64,000 bases of DNA from the NCBI RefSeq assembly GCF_000195295.1, contig NC_015388.1, positions 3,192,001 through 3,256,000 of the forward strand, given 5' to 3'. The first letter of the stretch is position 1. Each line of letters begins with the position of its first letter. The position numbers and the translations under genes are program-made. The stretch is from Desulfobacca acetoxidans DSM 11109 (GTDB lineage Bacteria > Desulfobacterota > Desulfobaccia > Desulfobaccales > Desulfobaccaceae). Under the pieces are notes generated by a model that saw only the letters and a program-made list of their open reading frames with translations, was not told the origin of the DNA and ran no database searches. Positions 1 to 8,427 of this stretch are shown here, in pieces.

Positions 1-62
1 GCCAGGAGTTCCCCTTCGGTCAAACCCTCCCCCACGTCCGGAAGTTTAAATTCTAATGCCAT
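1..62 (-). CDS. 2-oxo acid dehydrogenase E2 component, N-terminus (partial)
   Basis: Reading leftward from an ATG at 62, the first 20 codons give a lipoyl-domain start with the motif LPDVGEGLTEGEL, typical of dihydrolipoamide acyltransferase (E2) of pyruvate or branched-chain 2-oxo acid dehydrogenase complexes. A good ribosome site (AGGTGAGGA) lies just upstream. The rest of the gene is beyond the left edge, so the lipoylated lysine, the E1/E3-binding domain and the catalytic domain cannot be checked and the substrate class is unknown. The unknown gene at 95-934 ends 32 bases upstream on the same strand and may be co-transcribed. Confidence 0.75.
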   Translation of the reverse strand, partial: MALEFKLPDVGEGLTEGELL

Positions 63-94
63 GGCATCCTCACCTGATGATTATCATCTAGCAA

Positions 95-934
95 TTATTT
101 CAGTTCGAGTTTCTGATTTGCAGTCTCTGACGCCATGAATTCAAGGGACAGGGCATAGCGAACCTTATTGGCCTTCTCCTCATTGTGCTGCAGGATTTGG
201 TGCTGCAGCAATAAGGTCAGGTATGTCCACGCAGTCTTCTTATTCAGGCGGAAGTGAGCTTCGAAATCCAGAAGACGAAACCACTGTCCTTGGGTTTCCA
301 CCAAAAACTTTAACAATCCCGGGGGGGAAAGTTTGCGATTAGCCTGATGAGGTAAAGGCAGTTGGTCAAGGGCGCGTCGCAAGACACTTTCCTGCACTGG
401 CTGAAAAGGAATAACCACAGAAGCCGTTTCCGTCGGCGAGATAAAGGGGGGGCAGGCATCTCCCGGTGACAACCACTCCCCTTGGAGACGGTGAAAGTAA
501 TAAGCCACCTCGTGTTCGATAATCTGCACCAAACGAAAAAATTGAGACAGGCTGATCTGCCCGGCCAATCGTTGGACCAGAAAATTTTTTACCGCCTTTT
601 TGACATAACTGGTCCGTTCCAAAGTATTCCCCGGCAGATGTTCGGCTTCGAGTATAACCTGAAAGAACATGCCAGCTACCAGAGTGGTATCGAGTCCTCG
701 AGAATTACCGGCCTGATAGGAATATCCCTTGGCGGCAGCAGAGCGCCGCCCCGGAAAATCCAGGATTGCAGCCTCTTGGACTCCCAGATGTTCTTTGACT
801 GCCAGTCCGCCGGGATTGGCTGCCCAGAGTCGAAAATCTTGGTCAAAGGAAGAAGTCTGCCTTGGCGCCAGTATCTGCAGGGCGTTGTGACTCATGGCAT
901 ACACTGCGGCTAAACGAGCTTCTTGTCGGGACAC
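95..934 (-). CDS. Hypothetical protein with possible C-terminal winged helix
   Basis: A 279-residue soluble protein that I do not recognise. The start is GTG with AAGAGG a few bases upstream. No signal peptide or membrane span is visible. The last 80 residues or so (LLKFLVETQGQWFRLLDF, then a Lys/Trp-containing helix and LLLQHQIL) look like a winged-helix fold, so DNA binding is possible, but this is inference from helix pattern only. A central stretch is rich in hydrophobic and aromatic residues (SQFFRLVQIIEHEVAYYFHRL). It sits directly upstream of the E2 gene on the same strand. Confidence 0.6.
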   Translation of the reverse strand: MSRQEARLAAVYAMSHNALQILAPRQTSSFDQDFRLWAANPGGLAVKEHLGVQEAAILDFPGRRSAAAKGYSYQAGNSRGLDTTLVAGMFFQVILEAEHLPGNTLERTSYVKKAVKNFLVQRLAGQISLSQFFRLVQIIEHEVAYYFHRLQGEWLSPGDACPPFISPTETASVVIPFQPVQESVLRRALDQLPLPHQANRKLSPPGLLKFLVETQGQWFRLLDFEAHFRLNKKTAWTYLTLLLQHQILQHNEEKANKVRYALSLEFMASETANQKLELK

Positions 935-962
935 ACTGACCTCTTAAGTGAATACCTCAAAA

Positions 963-1076
963 ATACAAATCCTCATATTCTGAGGAACACAACGAAGCAT
1001 GAAAACAGAACCGTGGCTGCTGCTCACAATAATATTTTTTCTGCTCACCGCCCACTGCCCACTGTTTTTATATAAA
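963..1076 (+). repeat. Dispersed 107-bp element, copy 1
   Basis: Full copy between near-identical 7-bp direct repeats ATACAAA (963-969) and ATATAAA (1070-1076). It shares the core AACACAACGAAGCATG, a GCTGCTCACAATAAT block and the GCTCACCGCCCACTGCCCAC tail with the copies near 13.6, 26.2 and 34.3 kb. The frame starting MKTEPWLLLTI is open through it. It fills the gap between two convergent-free minus-strand genes. Confidence 0.85.
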
Positions 1077-1097
1077 CCTGGAAAGATAGGCTTTCGG

Positions 1098-2483
1098 TTA
1101 AGGAGATGAACGGCTGATTTTCTGTTTCTTGATTTTCTCCACCAGGGTGGTTCGATTGAGCCGAAGCAACTGCGCCGCCTGGTTTTTGACCCAACCGGTC
1201 TGTTTCAAAGCCTTGATAATCAGCTGCCGTTCGAAGTCTGACACCATTTTTTGGAGCGGCAGACCACCTACGGGTATTTCAGCGCTGAATCTCATCGCTT
1301 CTTGCGGGGTGAGCTGCAGGTGTTCCGGCAGGTCATGGGCATCTATTATTTCACCCTCAGACAGAATTACCATACGCTCAATAAGGTTTTCCAATTCTCG
1401 CACGTTGCCCGGCCAGGCATAGTCTTCGAGGAGGCGCATGGCAGCAGGCGATATCCGGATGGTCGGTTTCTTCCTTTTACGACTGAATTCCTGGATAAAG
1501 TAATTCACCAGGATGGGGATATCGGAGCGGCGCTGGCGCAGCGGTGGAATAATGATGGGAATAACGTTCAACCGGTAATACAAATCCTCTCTGAACCTGC
1601 CGGTCTGGACCAGTTCCTGAAGGTCTCGGTTCGTAGCGGCAATGACCCGGATATCCACTTTTAGGGTTTTCTGGCCGCCGATGCGTTCAAATTGATGGTC
1701 CTGCAAGACCCTCAGGATTTTAACCTGCAGGTTGGGACTCATATCACCGATCTCATCAAGGAAAATAGTTCCTCCATGGGCCTGCTCAAAACGTCCGATG
1801 CGGGTGCGAATTGCATGAGTGAAGGCACCCCGTTCGTGCCCGAACAATTCGCTCTCCAACAAATCTTCGGGGATGGCCCCGCAATTCACCGGAATGAGAG
1901 GGTTGGCCTGCCGTGAGCTGTTGTAATGTATAGCCCGAGCCACCAACTCCTTGCCGGTCCCCGATTCACCCAGGATCAACACCGTGCTGTCGGTATCCGC
2001 CACCTTGCGGATAACATCAAATACCTGGCACATAGGCTCGCTGACGCCGATAATGTTGTCAAAACCGAATTTTTCCCGGAGCTGCTTTTTGAGCAGGATA
2101 TTTTCCCACTGCAGGCGCTGGTGTTCCAGGGCCCGGGCCACGACCACTAAAAGTTCCTGAGATTCGACCGGCTTGCAGAGATAATCGTAAGCCCCTAAGC
2201 GCATGGCGTCTACCGCGTTTTGAATGGTGCCATAACCGGTAATGATAATACAACTTGTTCCTGGGAAATGCTCGACCAGGTATTTCAGCACCTCCATCCC
2301 ATCGCACTTAGGCATAGAGAGATCAGTAAGCACTACTTCATAAGTTCGCTGAGACAGGAGATTCAAGGCTGCCTCGCCGTCAGGACAGCTATCTACCTCA
2401 TAGCCCTCCTCGGTCAAGAGTTCGCTGAGGTTGTCCCGCACCGCACTGGAGTCATCAACCACTAGAATGCTTGCCTGGGACAT
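1098..2483 (-). CDS. Sigma-54-dependent response regulator (NtrC family)
   Basis: A 461-residue transcription activator with three domains. The receiver (1-120) has acidic residues D10/D11, phospho-acceptor D54 and K104. The AAA+ domain (about 142-375) has Walker A GESGTGKE at 172-179, Walker B FLDE at 241-244 and a conserved arginine-rich end (LPPLRQRR-type). A Fis-type helix-turn-helix lies at about 425-458. The sigma-54 contact loop reads GAFTHA (219-224) instead of the usual GAFTGA; this form is familiar from other deltaproteobacterial regulators of this type. No cognate histidine kinase is next to it, so the signal is unknown. ATG start with AAGGA upstream. Confidence 0.93.
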   Translation of the reverse strand: MSQASILVVDDSSAVRDNLSELLTEEGYEVDSCPDGEAALNLLSQRTYEVVLTDLSMPKCDGMEVLKYLVEHFPGTSCIIITGYGTIQNAVDAMRLGAYDYLCKPVESQELLVVVARALEHQRLQWENILLKKQLREKFGFDNIIGVSEPMCQVFDVIRKVADTDSTVLILGESGTGKELVARAIHYNSSRQANPLIPVNCGAIPEDLLESELFGHERGAFTHAIRTRIGRFEQAHGGTIFLDEIGDMSPNLQVKILRVLQDHQFERIGGQKTLKVDIRVIAATNRDLQELVQTGRFREDLYYRLNVIPIIIPPLRQRRSDIPILVNYFIQEFSRKRKKPTIRISPAAMRLLEDYAWPGNVRELENLIERMVILSEGEIIDAHDLPEHLQLTPQEAMRFSAEIPVGGLPLQKMVSDFERQLIIKALKQTGWVKNQAAQLLRLNRTTLVEKIKKQKISRSSP

Positions 2484-2776
2484 AGCCGGTCTTCCTTACC
2501 ACAGAAAAAAGGTAAATATGTAAACACCATAATCGGATACGATGCTGCTGTCAAGAAATTGTCACAGCCTTCGTTCCTGAAACCTAAAAATAGACTGATT
2601 GTCAATGCCTATCGGCCACCCGCAAACCATGAGAATCATCTGTCCGTGGCACAAACTTCCAGCCTGGGTCGAATCTTTTTCTCTTAGCCCGAAACTCGGA
2701 AATTGAAGCGCGAAACTTATTTTTCGGTAAAACCCTAAAGACCGGTCAAACAAACAGAGACGAGAGACTATTATTG

Positions 2777-3508
2777 TCAGCTTAAGGTATAAGAACGTGG
2801 GCTTTTGTGGGGACAGGTGCGCTTCCGACACCAAGTTCCCAAAGGGCAAAGGGAATCCGACTTTTTCCTGCAAAAATCCCGCCCAAGACGGACCAGGGCC
2901 GCCTCCAGGTCAGAAAATGCCCGCCCTTCTACCGGCTGGGACCGCCATTCAGCCTGTAACGTCTCCAGAGCTTGACGCGGCGATATTCCTGATGGTAATA
3001 TACCTAAATTCTCGGATGATAATTGGGTTAGGAAACTCAATGGTGGATCCGCCTTGGACCAGATTCCCCGAAGTTCCCGTAAAAAAATATTGACCGTAAC
3101 CGGTCCGATCCCGGCACCCAAGTTCTGTAGGCGAACTTCCAAATCATCGGCGCTCTGAGCCCGGTCATGGAGTCTCTCCAGGTCAGCTTCATACTGATCC
3201 ACCAAGGCGCCCATGACTGCGAGAAGCTTGGTGGCGGTTTTATAGTCACAGCGGGTATAGCCGCCCCGGTCAAGCAAGGTTACCAGCCGATCCCAACCCA
3301 GGGCCACGATAACTTCCGGCCGGACTGCATCCTGCTCTGCAAAGACCTTATAGGTGTGGGCTGCCAATTTCCCGGAAATACGGCCACCAAAAAGAATGGC
3401 TGCCAAAAACCAGCGCTGTCGCTGTTGTGGGTTGGCGGCCACATCTATCCCCAACTCCACTGAAAAAAGCCCAGGTAATCGGGCAAGTATCTCGGAAAAC
3501 ACCTTCAT
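2777..3508 (-). CDS. HhH-GPD DNA glycosylase-like protein
   Basis: A 243-residue soluble protein. The segment LQNLGAGIGPVTVNIFLREL (about 127-146) matches the helix-hairpin-helix of the endonuclease III/MutY superfamily, where G-G-x-K/V-T-A/V-N precedes a helix. Four cysteines near the C-terminus (FC, LC, WC, TC within 23 residues) recall the iron-sulfur loop of endonuclease III, but the spacing (C-x7-C-x5-C-x4-C) is not the canonical C-x6-C-x2-C-x5-C. The catalytic Lys/Asp are not clear to me. It may be a diverged base-excision enzyme or a non-catalytic relative. It is transcribed toward the regulator at 1098-2483, with a 293-base gap. Confidence 0.6.
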   Translation of the reverse strand: MKVFSEILARLPGLFSVELGIDVAANPQQRQRWFLAAILFGGRISGKLAAHTYKVFAEQDAVRPEVIVALGWDRLVTLLDRGGYTRCDYKTATKLLAVMGALVDQYEADLERLHDRAQSADDLEVRLQNLGAGIGPVTVNIFLRELRGIWSKADPPLSFLTQLSSENLGILPSGISPRQALETLQAEWRSQPVEGRAFSDLEAALVRLGRDFCRKKSDSLCPLGTWCRKRTCPHKSPRSYTLS

Positions 3509-4119
3509 AAAACATCAAACCGGAAAATATTAACAACCACCACTCCAAGACAATACCAAGAAAATAAGTTTTGAGTTTCGGGTTTTGAGTTAATAAGAAA
3601 ATAACCGCAGCAAGGACCGGAAGCCTGTGCCACCGGCAGATGATTTTCATGGTTCGCGGTTGACTGATAGGCAATGGCAATTAGTCGGAAGATAAGATTG
3701 CTCCGGATTCCAGTTTTCCAAGTTATTGAAATAACCATAGACAAAACATTTCCCAACGATTTATTTTATCACAAGATATATAAAAAAAGATTATACTTTT
3801 TTCAACTTCCTATGAGGTTAAGATCCTTCCCTATGGTCAGAATGTCAAAAAGTTGTTCGGGGCGAATACAAGATTCGCCCCTACAGGCGGCCCTGTCGGT
3901 GCTATAGGACCGTAGGGTGAGCACCGCACACCAATCCTTGATCTATTCTTTTAGATAGCTGAAGTATTACGGTTAATCCAAATCCAAGGCGCCGGACTAA
4001 CAAGGCTGAAGGGTTTATATGAATGAGGTCCAGGTAAGCGGACTCAAAATCCCCGGCATAGGTATAGGAGGCTATAATTTCAGAAGACGGTTAAGTTATC
4101 GCTTTTAAAGGAGAAAAAT
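3509..4119. other. Gene-free 611-base region with repeats
   Basis: No convincing gene. It holds an AACTC-type string (3570-3592), a right arm of the palindromic element (GGAAGCCTGTGCCACC, 3619-3634) and a CGAATACAAG element (3859-3938). The final 100 bases lead into the exported protein at 4120, with AAAGGAG as its ribosome site. No clear promoter hexamers were picked out. Confidence 0.6.
3859..3938 (+). repeat. CGAATACAAG dispersed element
   Basis: Begins GGGGCGAATACAAGATTCGCCCC, itself a short hairpin (GGGGCGAA/TTCGCCCC), followed by CTACAGGCGG, CTGTCGGTG, GTAGGGTG and GCACCGC, and ends near ATCCTTGATC. A second copy with the same block order is at 17478-17559, and a short one at 36023-36050. 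Confidence 0.7.
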
Positions 4120-4578
4120 ATGTATTCTGGTAGATGGGTTTGGTCGATTTTCCTCGTGCTGGCATTTCTGGCCTTTAGTTCACCAAGCTGGGCCCAGGGA
4201 AAACAATCGCACCAAAGAGACCGGGAAACGTGGGGTTATGAGACAGATAAACACCCTGGAGACCAGCCACCCGGATGGGACAAGGGCAAAAAGACTGGTT
4301 GGCATGGTGATGACCAACCCCCCGGTCAAGAGAAAAAATATCGGCAGAGCCACCATCATAAATCAAGACATGATCGAAAGCAGAGTGATTTCCAGAGACC
4401 GCCTGCTCCTCCCGAAGGTAGCCAGCAGAAAGGTGATTTTCAGAAACCGCCTGCTCCTCCCAAAAATGGCCAGCAGAAAGGTGATTTCCAGAGACTTCCT
4501 GCTCCTCCCAAAAATGGCCAGCAGAAAGGTGATTTCCAGAGACCTCCTGCTCCTCCCGAAGGAGATCGGCAACAGTAA
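4120..4578 (+). CDS. Exported Gln/Pro-rich repeat protein
   Basis: A 152-residue protein with a clear signal peptide (basic start, hydrophobic core, cleavage about after SWAQ, residue 26). The mature part is very hydrophilic: a His/Lys/Asp-rich stretch (HHHKSRHDRK) and then four tandem copies of a 16-residue unit of the form QKGDFQKPPAPPKNGQ. It has no recognisable enzyme domain. The His-rich part could bind metal and the Pro-rich repeats are probably unfolded. The ribosome site AAAGGAG is well placed. A Spy/CpxP-like gene follows on the same strand, so both may belong to an envelope-stress or metal response; this is inference from context only. Confidence 0.8.
   Translation: MYSGRWVWSIFLVLAFLAFSSPSWAQGKQSHQRDRETWGYETDKHPGDQPPGWDKGKKTGWHGDDQPPGQEKKYRQSHHHKSRHDRKQSDFQRPPAPPEGSQQKGDFQKPPAPPKNGQQKGDFQRLPAPPKNGQQKGDFQRPPAPPEGDRQQ
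4381..4569 (+). repeat. Coding tandem repeat, one 45-bp and three 48-bp units
   Basis: Four in-frame units start at 4381, 4426, 4474 and 4522. They differ at a few positions, and each encodes the 15- or 16-residue motif of the exported protein. Unit number is likely to vary between strains through slippage. Confidence 0.85.
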
Positions 4579-4790
4579 CGGCAATAACCCCGGAAGTTGG
4601 AGCCGTTTGCCGTCAGGTTTTTTTGGTCGGGAAAAAGGCCCGACCTTTCGGAGTTGCGCCCCTGACTGAGATGGCGGGCAACGTTAACCTAAACCCTACG
4701 CGCCGGATTAATATGCCGGAAGCGTTTTCATTAATGAAATCCGGAGAACCGGACTGAGATTTCCCATAAGAGACAGAGGAGAAAAATTAA

Positions 4791-5249
4791 GTGCAGAAAT
4801 CAGAAAAATTATCGTTGTTGTTGGTCTTGGCCCTGACGTTGAGTCTTGGTCTGGCGCCGTCTGTCTGGGCGCAGCCCATGGGTAAAGGCCAGGGCCATGG
4901 CCCCGGGATGATGAATCTCACCCCGGAGCAGGCCGGCAAGATTTTCGACCTGCAGGAAAAGTTTCATGCCAACACTGCCGATGTGCGCAAACAGATGATG
5001 GTTAAGCATGCGGAACTGGCGGCCTTGCGGAAGGCGGAAAAGCCTGACCAGAATGCTATCCAGGCTAAGCAGAAGGAGTTGAACACCCTAAGAGACCAGA
5101 TGAAGGAGAAAATGACGGCCTTCCAGTCGGAAGCCAAGCAGATTGCCCCTGATTTCGAAATGGGGAGGGGCCATGGCTTCGGTATGGCTCCTGGACCCGA
5201 TATGGGCAAAGGCCCCGGGAGTGGACCGCCGCCACATCATGCCCGGTAA
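4791..5249 (+). CDS. Spy/CpxP-like (LTxxQ) periplasmic protein
   Basis: A 152-residue protein starting at GTG (AGAGGAG upstream). The signal peptide ends near VWAQ (residue 27). The mature protein is helical, with the LTPEQ motif (about 44-48) that defines the LTxxQ family of Spy, CpxP and ZraP, and a charged helical hairpin (KHAELAALRKAEK, then QAKQKELNTLRDQMKEK). These periplasmic proteins act as chaperones or metal-stress sensors. Both ends of the mature chain are rich in Gly, Met and His (GKGQGHGPGMM; GRGHGFGMAPGPDMGKG; HHAR), which favours a metal-linked ZraP-like role. The terminator at 5405-5443 lies downstream. Confidence 0.82.
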   Translation: MQKSEKLSLLLVLALTLSLGLAPSVWAQPMGKGQGHGPGMMNLTPEQAGKIFDLQEKFHANTADVRKQMMVKHAELAALRKAEKPDQNAIQAKQKELNTLRDQMKEKMTAFQSEAKQIAPDFEMGRGHGFGMAPGPDMGKGPGSGPPPHHAR

Positions 5250-5404
5250 GGCGATGTAACCACTTCGGGGCTGTAGAACCGGACCGTCTCTGCAGTATCA
5301 CCACATTCACCTCGGAAAGCAGCAAATTCTCAAAGATGGCGGGCATAGAGGTCCGCGTCACCGGTTCAGTTTATTTCACATCAAAGAGAAACTGCCTAAG
5401 GTAC

Positions 5405-5443
5405 AGGCCGGGGCCGAGCATTCGACCCCGGCCTGTTTTTTTT
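5405..5443 (+). terminator. Rho-independent terminator
   Basis: Perfect 9-bp stem AGGCCGGGG / CCCCGGCCT (5405-5413, 5426-5434) with a 12-base loop, followed by G and eight Ts. It ends the transcript of the two small exported proteins. Confidence 0.9.
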
Positions 5444-5561
5444 AAACCTGATCACACTGATAACCGAACTGTCCGGTTGTCTTACCCACCTACGGGAAAA
5501 CACTGCCTAACTCTCGTTTATTCAGTTGATAACGAGATTCCTACAAAATCCACTTTTCCCT

Positions 5562-5634
5562 CTGGTGTCATTCTGAGTATAGCGGAAAATCTTGAATTTC
5601 TAAAAGTATGAGACCCTTCGCTGGGCTCAGGGTA
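5562..5634 (+). repeat. CATTCTGAG...CTGGGCTCAGG dispersed element
   Basis: GTCATTCTGAGTATAGCGG followed about 40 bases later by GACCCTTCGCTGGGCTCAGG. Strings of this type (CATTCTGAGCGAAGCG and its inverse) recur in intergenic DNA of many bacteria. Only one copy is seen in this window, so the identification rests on recall. Confidence 0.45.
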
Positions 5635-5845
5635 ATAGAAAAAACCGATTTTTTAACAGCTTTCAGTAAGGACAAATTCTCGCCGGCACCTTTCCTCCAA
5701 CCCCTGTCTTCCGGAAAGAAGATTACGGAGGCGGTAAGATGTGATAAATTTAAAGCAAAAAACGATATCCTCTACTACCTGAGGCGTCGGTTAACTGAAG
5801 TGTTTCCCTCCAAGAAACGTGAATATTAAACTTTTTAGGTCTGAG

Positions 5846-8125
5846 ATGCGAATCAGAAGGAATCTCAGGATTTCCGGCATCGTGCAAGGAGTCGGCTTCC
5901 GGCCGTTTATTTACCGGTTGGCGCTGAAACATTGCCTCGGTGGCTATGTTCGGAACACGCCTAGCTGCGTCGAGATTGCGGTTGAAGGTCTACCTGAGGG
6001 CTTAGAGGCGTTTTGCCGCGACCTTACCGATTCAGCCCCCATCCTGGCCTGTCTCCAGGAGGTAGTGAGTGAAGACGCTCCCCCCCTCGGTGAAGAGAAT
6101 TTTTCTATCCTCGCCAGTCACGGCTCTGGCGAGGCCGCGGCGGTTATTCCCGCCGATATCGGCCTCTGCCCGGACTGCGCCGCTGAGATTTTAAGCCAGC
6201 AGAATAGAAGGTATTTCTATCCGTTTACCAACTGCACCAACTGTGGCCCTCGCTTCACTATTATCAAAAACCTCCCGTATGACCGGGCCCATACCACTAT
6301 GGCTGGCTTTGCGATGTGCGACGCCTGCCGGCAAGAATATGAAAACCCCCTGGATCGGCGGTTCCACGCCGAACCCACAGCCTGCCCGGCCTGCGGCCCG
6401 GTCGTGTGGCTGGAGATCGGCGGCCGGCGAAGGAGCAGGGAGTGCCTGACCCGAGCAGCAGAAATGCTCTGGAACGGGAAAATTATAGCCATCAAAAGCC
6501 TTGGCGGCTTCCACCTGGCTTGTGATGCCCGCCAGGAGCCTGTCGTCCAGTTACTGCGGCAGCGTAAAGGACGTCGAGACAAACCCTTTGCCGTCATGGT
6601 TCGGGACCTGGCCGCCGCCGAGGCAATCTGTGAACTCAACAGGTTCGAAAAGTCCTGGCTGAGATCACCTGCCAGCCCGATCGTACTCGCCCGCCAACGG
6701 GCCAACCCCGGCATCGCGGCAAGCCTCGCCCCCGGCAACAGGTATCTGGGTCTCATGCTGCCCTACACCCCTTTACATCTGTTGCTTTTTCAGCACTCAC
6801 CCGACGCTCTGGTTATGACCAGCGGCAACCGCAGCGAAGAACCCCTGGCATTTACCAACGACGAAGCGCGCCGCACATTAGGAGAACTGGCGGACGCCTT
6901 TCTCTTCCATAACCGCGACATCCATGTCCCCTGCGACGATTCCGTGGTACGGCCACTGCACGACGGTTCCACCATTATTCTCCGCCGGGCCCGGGGGTAT
7001 GTCCCAGATACGATTCAACTTCCCCTCCCCTGCCGGGAGGATCTGTTAGGAGTGGGCGCCCAGGACAAGACTACCTTCGGCCTGGCCTGGCGCCGGACGG
7101 CGCTGCTCAGTCAACACCTTGGCAACCTGGACCTCGTTGAGACTATTGATTATTACCGCTGCGCTATCGACCACTTCCAGACCTTGAGCCGCCGCCGCCC
7201 CACTGTAGCGGCGCACGATCTGCACCCGGGATATGTAAGCACCTCCTATGCCAAGGGACTGGATAATGTCCGTCTAATCGCCGTCCAACATCATCATGCC
7301 CATATCGCCGCCTGCCTGGCGGAAAACGGCCGGCTGGAGCGCTGTCTTGGCCTGGCCTTCGACGGCGCCGGTTATGGACCTGATGGCACCATATGGGGAG
7401 GGGAAATTTTAGCTGCTGATCTTGCCGATTATACCCGGGTCGGCCATTTTGCTCCGGTTGTGCTTCCTGGGGGGGACGCCGCAGCTCAAAATCCCAATTT
7501 TATGGCCCTGTCATATCTCTTCGCCGTTTATGGCGAAGCCGCCCTTTCCCAAGCCGCCAGGCTGGGTCTGAGGTTTTCTCCCCTCCAAGAACGCCTCCTC
7601 CTGCGACAGATCACCACCGGTTGGCATTCACCGGTCACTACCAGTGCCGGCCGCCTTTTTGACGCGGTAGCCGCTGCCCTCGACATCTGCCGGGAGCGCA
7701 CCTATGAAGGCCAGCCGGCGCTCGAGCTCGAAATGGTGGCGGAAGGACAAGATTGGGGGTATTATCCTCTCAAGATCGGTCATCATCACAATCAACTTGT
7801 CATTGACACGATTGCCCTTTTCCGCCAGGTAGTGGAAGACCGCCAAAGGGGTGTCGTACCGGCCGTCATCTCCGCCCGTTTCCACGAATCCCTGGCCCGT
7901 GGGTGCGTTGCCGCCTGCCTCACCCTGCGAGGGCGCCTGCGGCTCAACCTGGTGGCCCTCTCCGGAGGGGTTTGGCAGAACGCCCGGCTCTTTTTAAGAA
8001 CGAAAGAACTCCTCACCAAGGCGGGTTTCGAGGTGATCTTTCACCGGCAGACGCCAGCCAATGACGGCGGTATCGCCTTGGGCCAGATAGCAGTAGCAGC
8101 GGCGGTTTTGGACCGGGAGCAGTAA
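5846..8125 (+). CDS. hypF: Carbamoyltransferase HypF
   Basis: Makes the thiocarbamate on HypE from carbamoyl phosphate and ATP, the source of the cyanide ligands of [NiFe]-hydrogenase. Domains in order: acylphosphatase (SGIVQGVGFRPFIYR near residue 10), two zinc-finger pairs (CPDC, CTNCG, CDAC, CPACGP between about 110 and 185), a YrdC-like nucleotide-binding domain, and a Kae1-like domain with the metal-binding motif QHHHAHIAACLAENG. The ATG at 5846 is preferred over an in-frame GTG at 5819 because the protein then begins MRIRRNLRISG like other HypF; it gives 759 residues, the normal length. hypC and hypD follow. Confidence 0.96.
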   Translation: MRIRRNLRISGIVQGVGFRPFIYRLALKHCLGGYVRNTPSCVEIAVEGLPEGLEAFCRDLTDSAPILACLQEVVSEDAPPLGEENFSILASHGSGEAAAVIPADIGLCPDCAAEILSQQNRRYFYPFTNCTNCGPRFTIIKNLPYDRAHTTMAGFAMCDACRQEYENPLDRRFHAEPTACPACGPVVWLEIGGRRRSRECLTRAAEMLWNGKIIAIKSLGGFHLACDARQEPVVQLLRQRKGRRDKPFAVMVRDLAAAEAICELNRFEKSWLRSPASPIVLARQRANPGIAASLAPGNRYLGLMLPYTPLHLLLFQHSPDALVMTSGNRSEEPLAFTNDEARRTLGELADAFLFHNRDIHVPCDDSVVRPLHDGSTIILRRARGYVPDTIQLPLPCREDLLGVGAQDKTTFGLAWRRTALLSQHLGNLDLVETIDYYRCAIDHFQTLSRRRPTVAAHDLHPGYVSTSYAKGLDNVRLIAVQHHHAHIAACLAENGRLERCLGLAFDGAGYGPDGTIWGGEILAADLADYTRVGHFAPVVLPGGDAAAQNPNFMALSYLFAVYGEAALSQAARLGLRFSPLQERLLLRQITTGWHSPVTTSAGRLFDAVAAALDICRERTYEGQPALELEMVAEGQDWGYYPLKIGHHHNQLVIDTIALFRQVVEDRQRGVVPAVISARFHESLARGCVAACLTLRGRLRLNLVALSGGVWQNARLFLRTKELLTKAGFEVIFHRQTPANDGGIALGQIAVAAAVLDREQ

Positions 8126-8205
8126 CTATTCCGCCGAGACACCTTAAACGATACTAACACTCAGCACTCCAAACTCAAAACTTGGAACTCGAAACTCTTA
8201 CTCAC

Positions 8206-8427
8206 ATGTGTCTTGCCATACCTATGAAAATTATCGAAATCCAGGGGCTCATCGCCACTATGGAGGTTGATGGCATCATCCGGGAGGCTCGGCTGGATTT
8301 ATTGCCTGAGGCTCATGAGGGTGACTATGTTTTGGTGCACGCCGGCCTGGCCATTGCCCGGGTCGACCCGGAACAGGCCTCTGAAACCTTGGCTTTGCTG
8401 CGGAAAATGATCGATGAAATACAGTGA
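8206..8427 (+). CDS. hypC: Hydrogenase maturation chaperone HypC
   Basis: A 73-residue small chaperone starting MCLAIPMKI. Cys2, needed for carrying the Fe(CN)2CO group with HypD, is only N-terminal if translation starts at this ATG; a longer frame from 8182 is therefore rejected. The ending (ETLALLRKM) is typical of HypC/HupF. It lies 80 bases after hypF and overlaps hypD by 14 bases, indicating translational coupling. An AACTC-type string sits just before the start, where no good ribosome site is visible. Confidence 0.95.
   Translation: MCLAIPMKIIEIQGLIATMEVDGIIREARLDLLPEAHEGDYVLVHAGLAIARVDPEQASETLALLRKMIDEIQ

Larger units (their letters stand above)
5250..5845. other. Gene-free region before hypF
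   Basis: About 600 bases with no supported gene. It carries a strong terminator (5405-5443) and one dispersed element at 5562-5634. The last 200 bases form the hypF leader; no clear promoter was identified. Confidence 0.6.

Noticed and set aside
2562-2873. 103-residue minus-strand frame
   Set aside because: Overlaps the end of the HhH protein gene out of frame and has no ribosome site or family signal.
4381-4569. Tandem 48-bp units as a CRISPR-like array
   Set aside because: Units are contiguous, in frame and encode the repeats of an exported protein; there are no unique spacers.
4626-4650. Terminator GGTCGGG/CCCGACC after the repeat-protein gene
   Set aside because: The 7-bp hairpin is perfect but only three Ts follow, so it was not listed.
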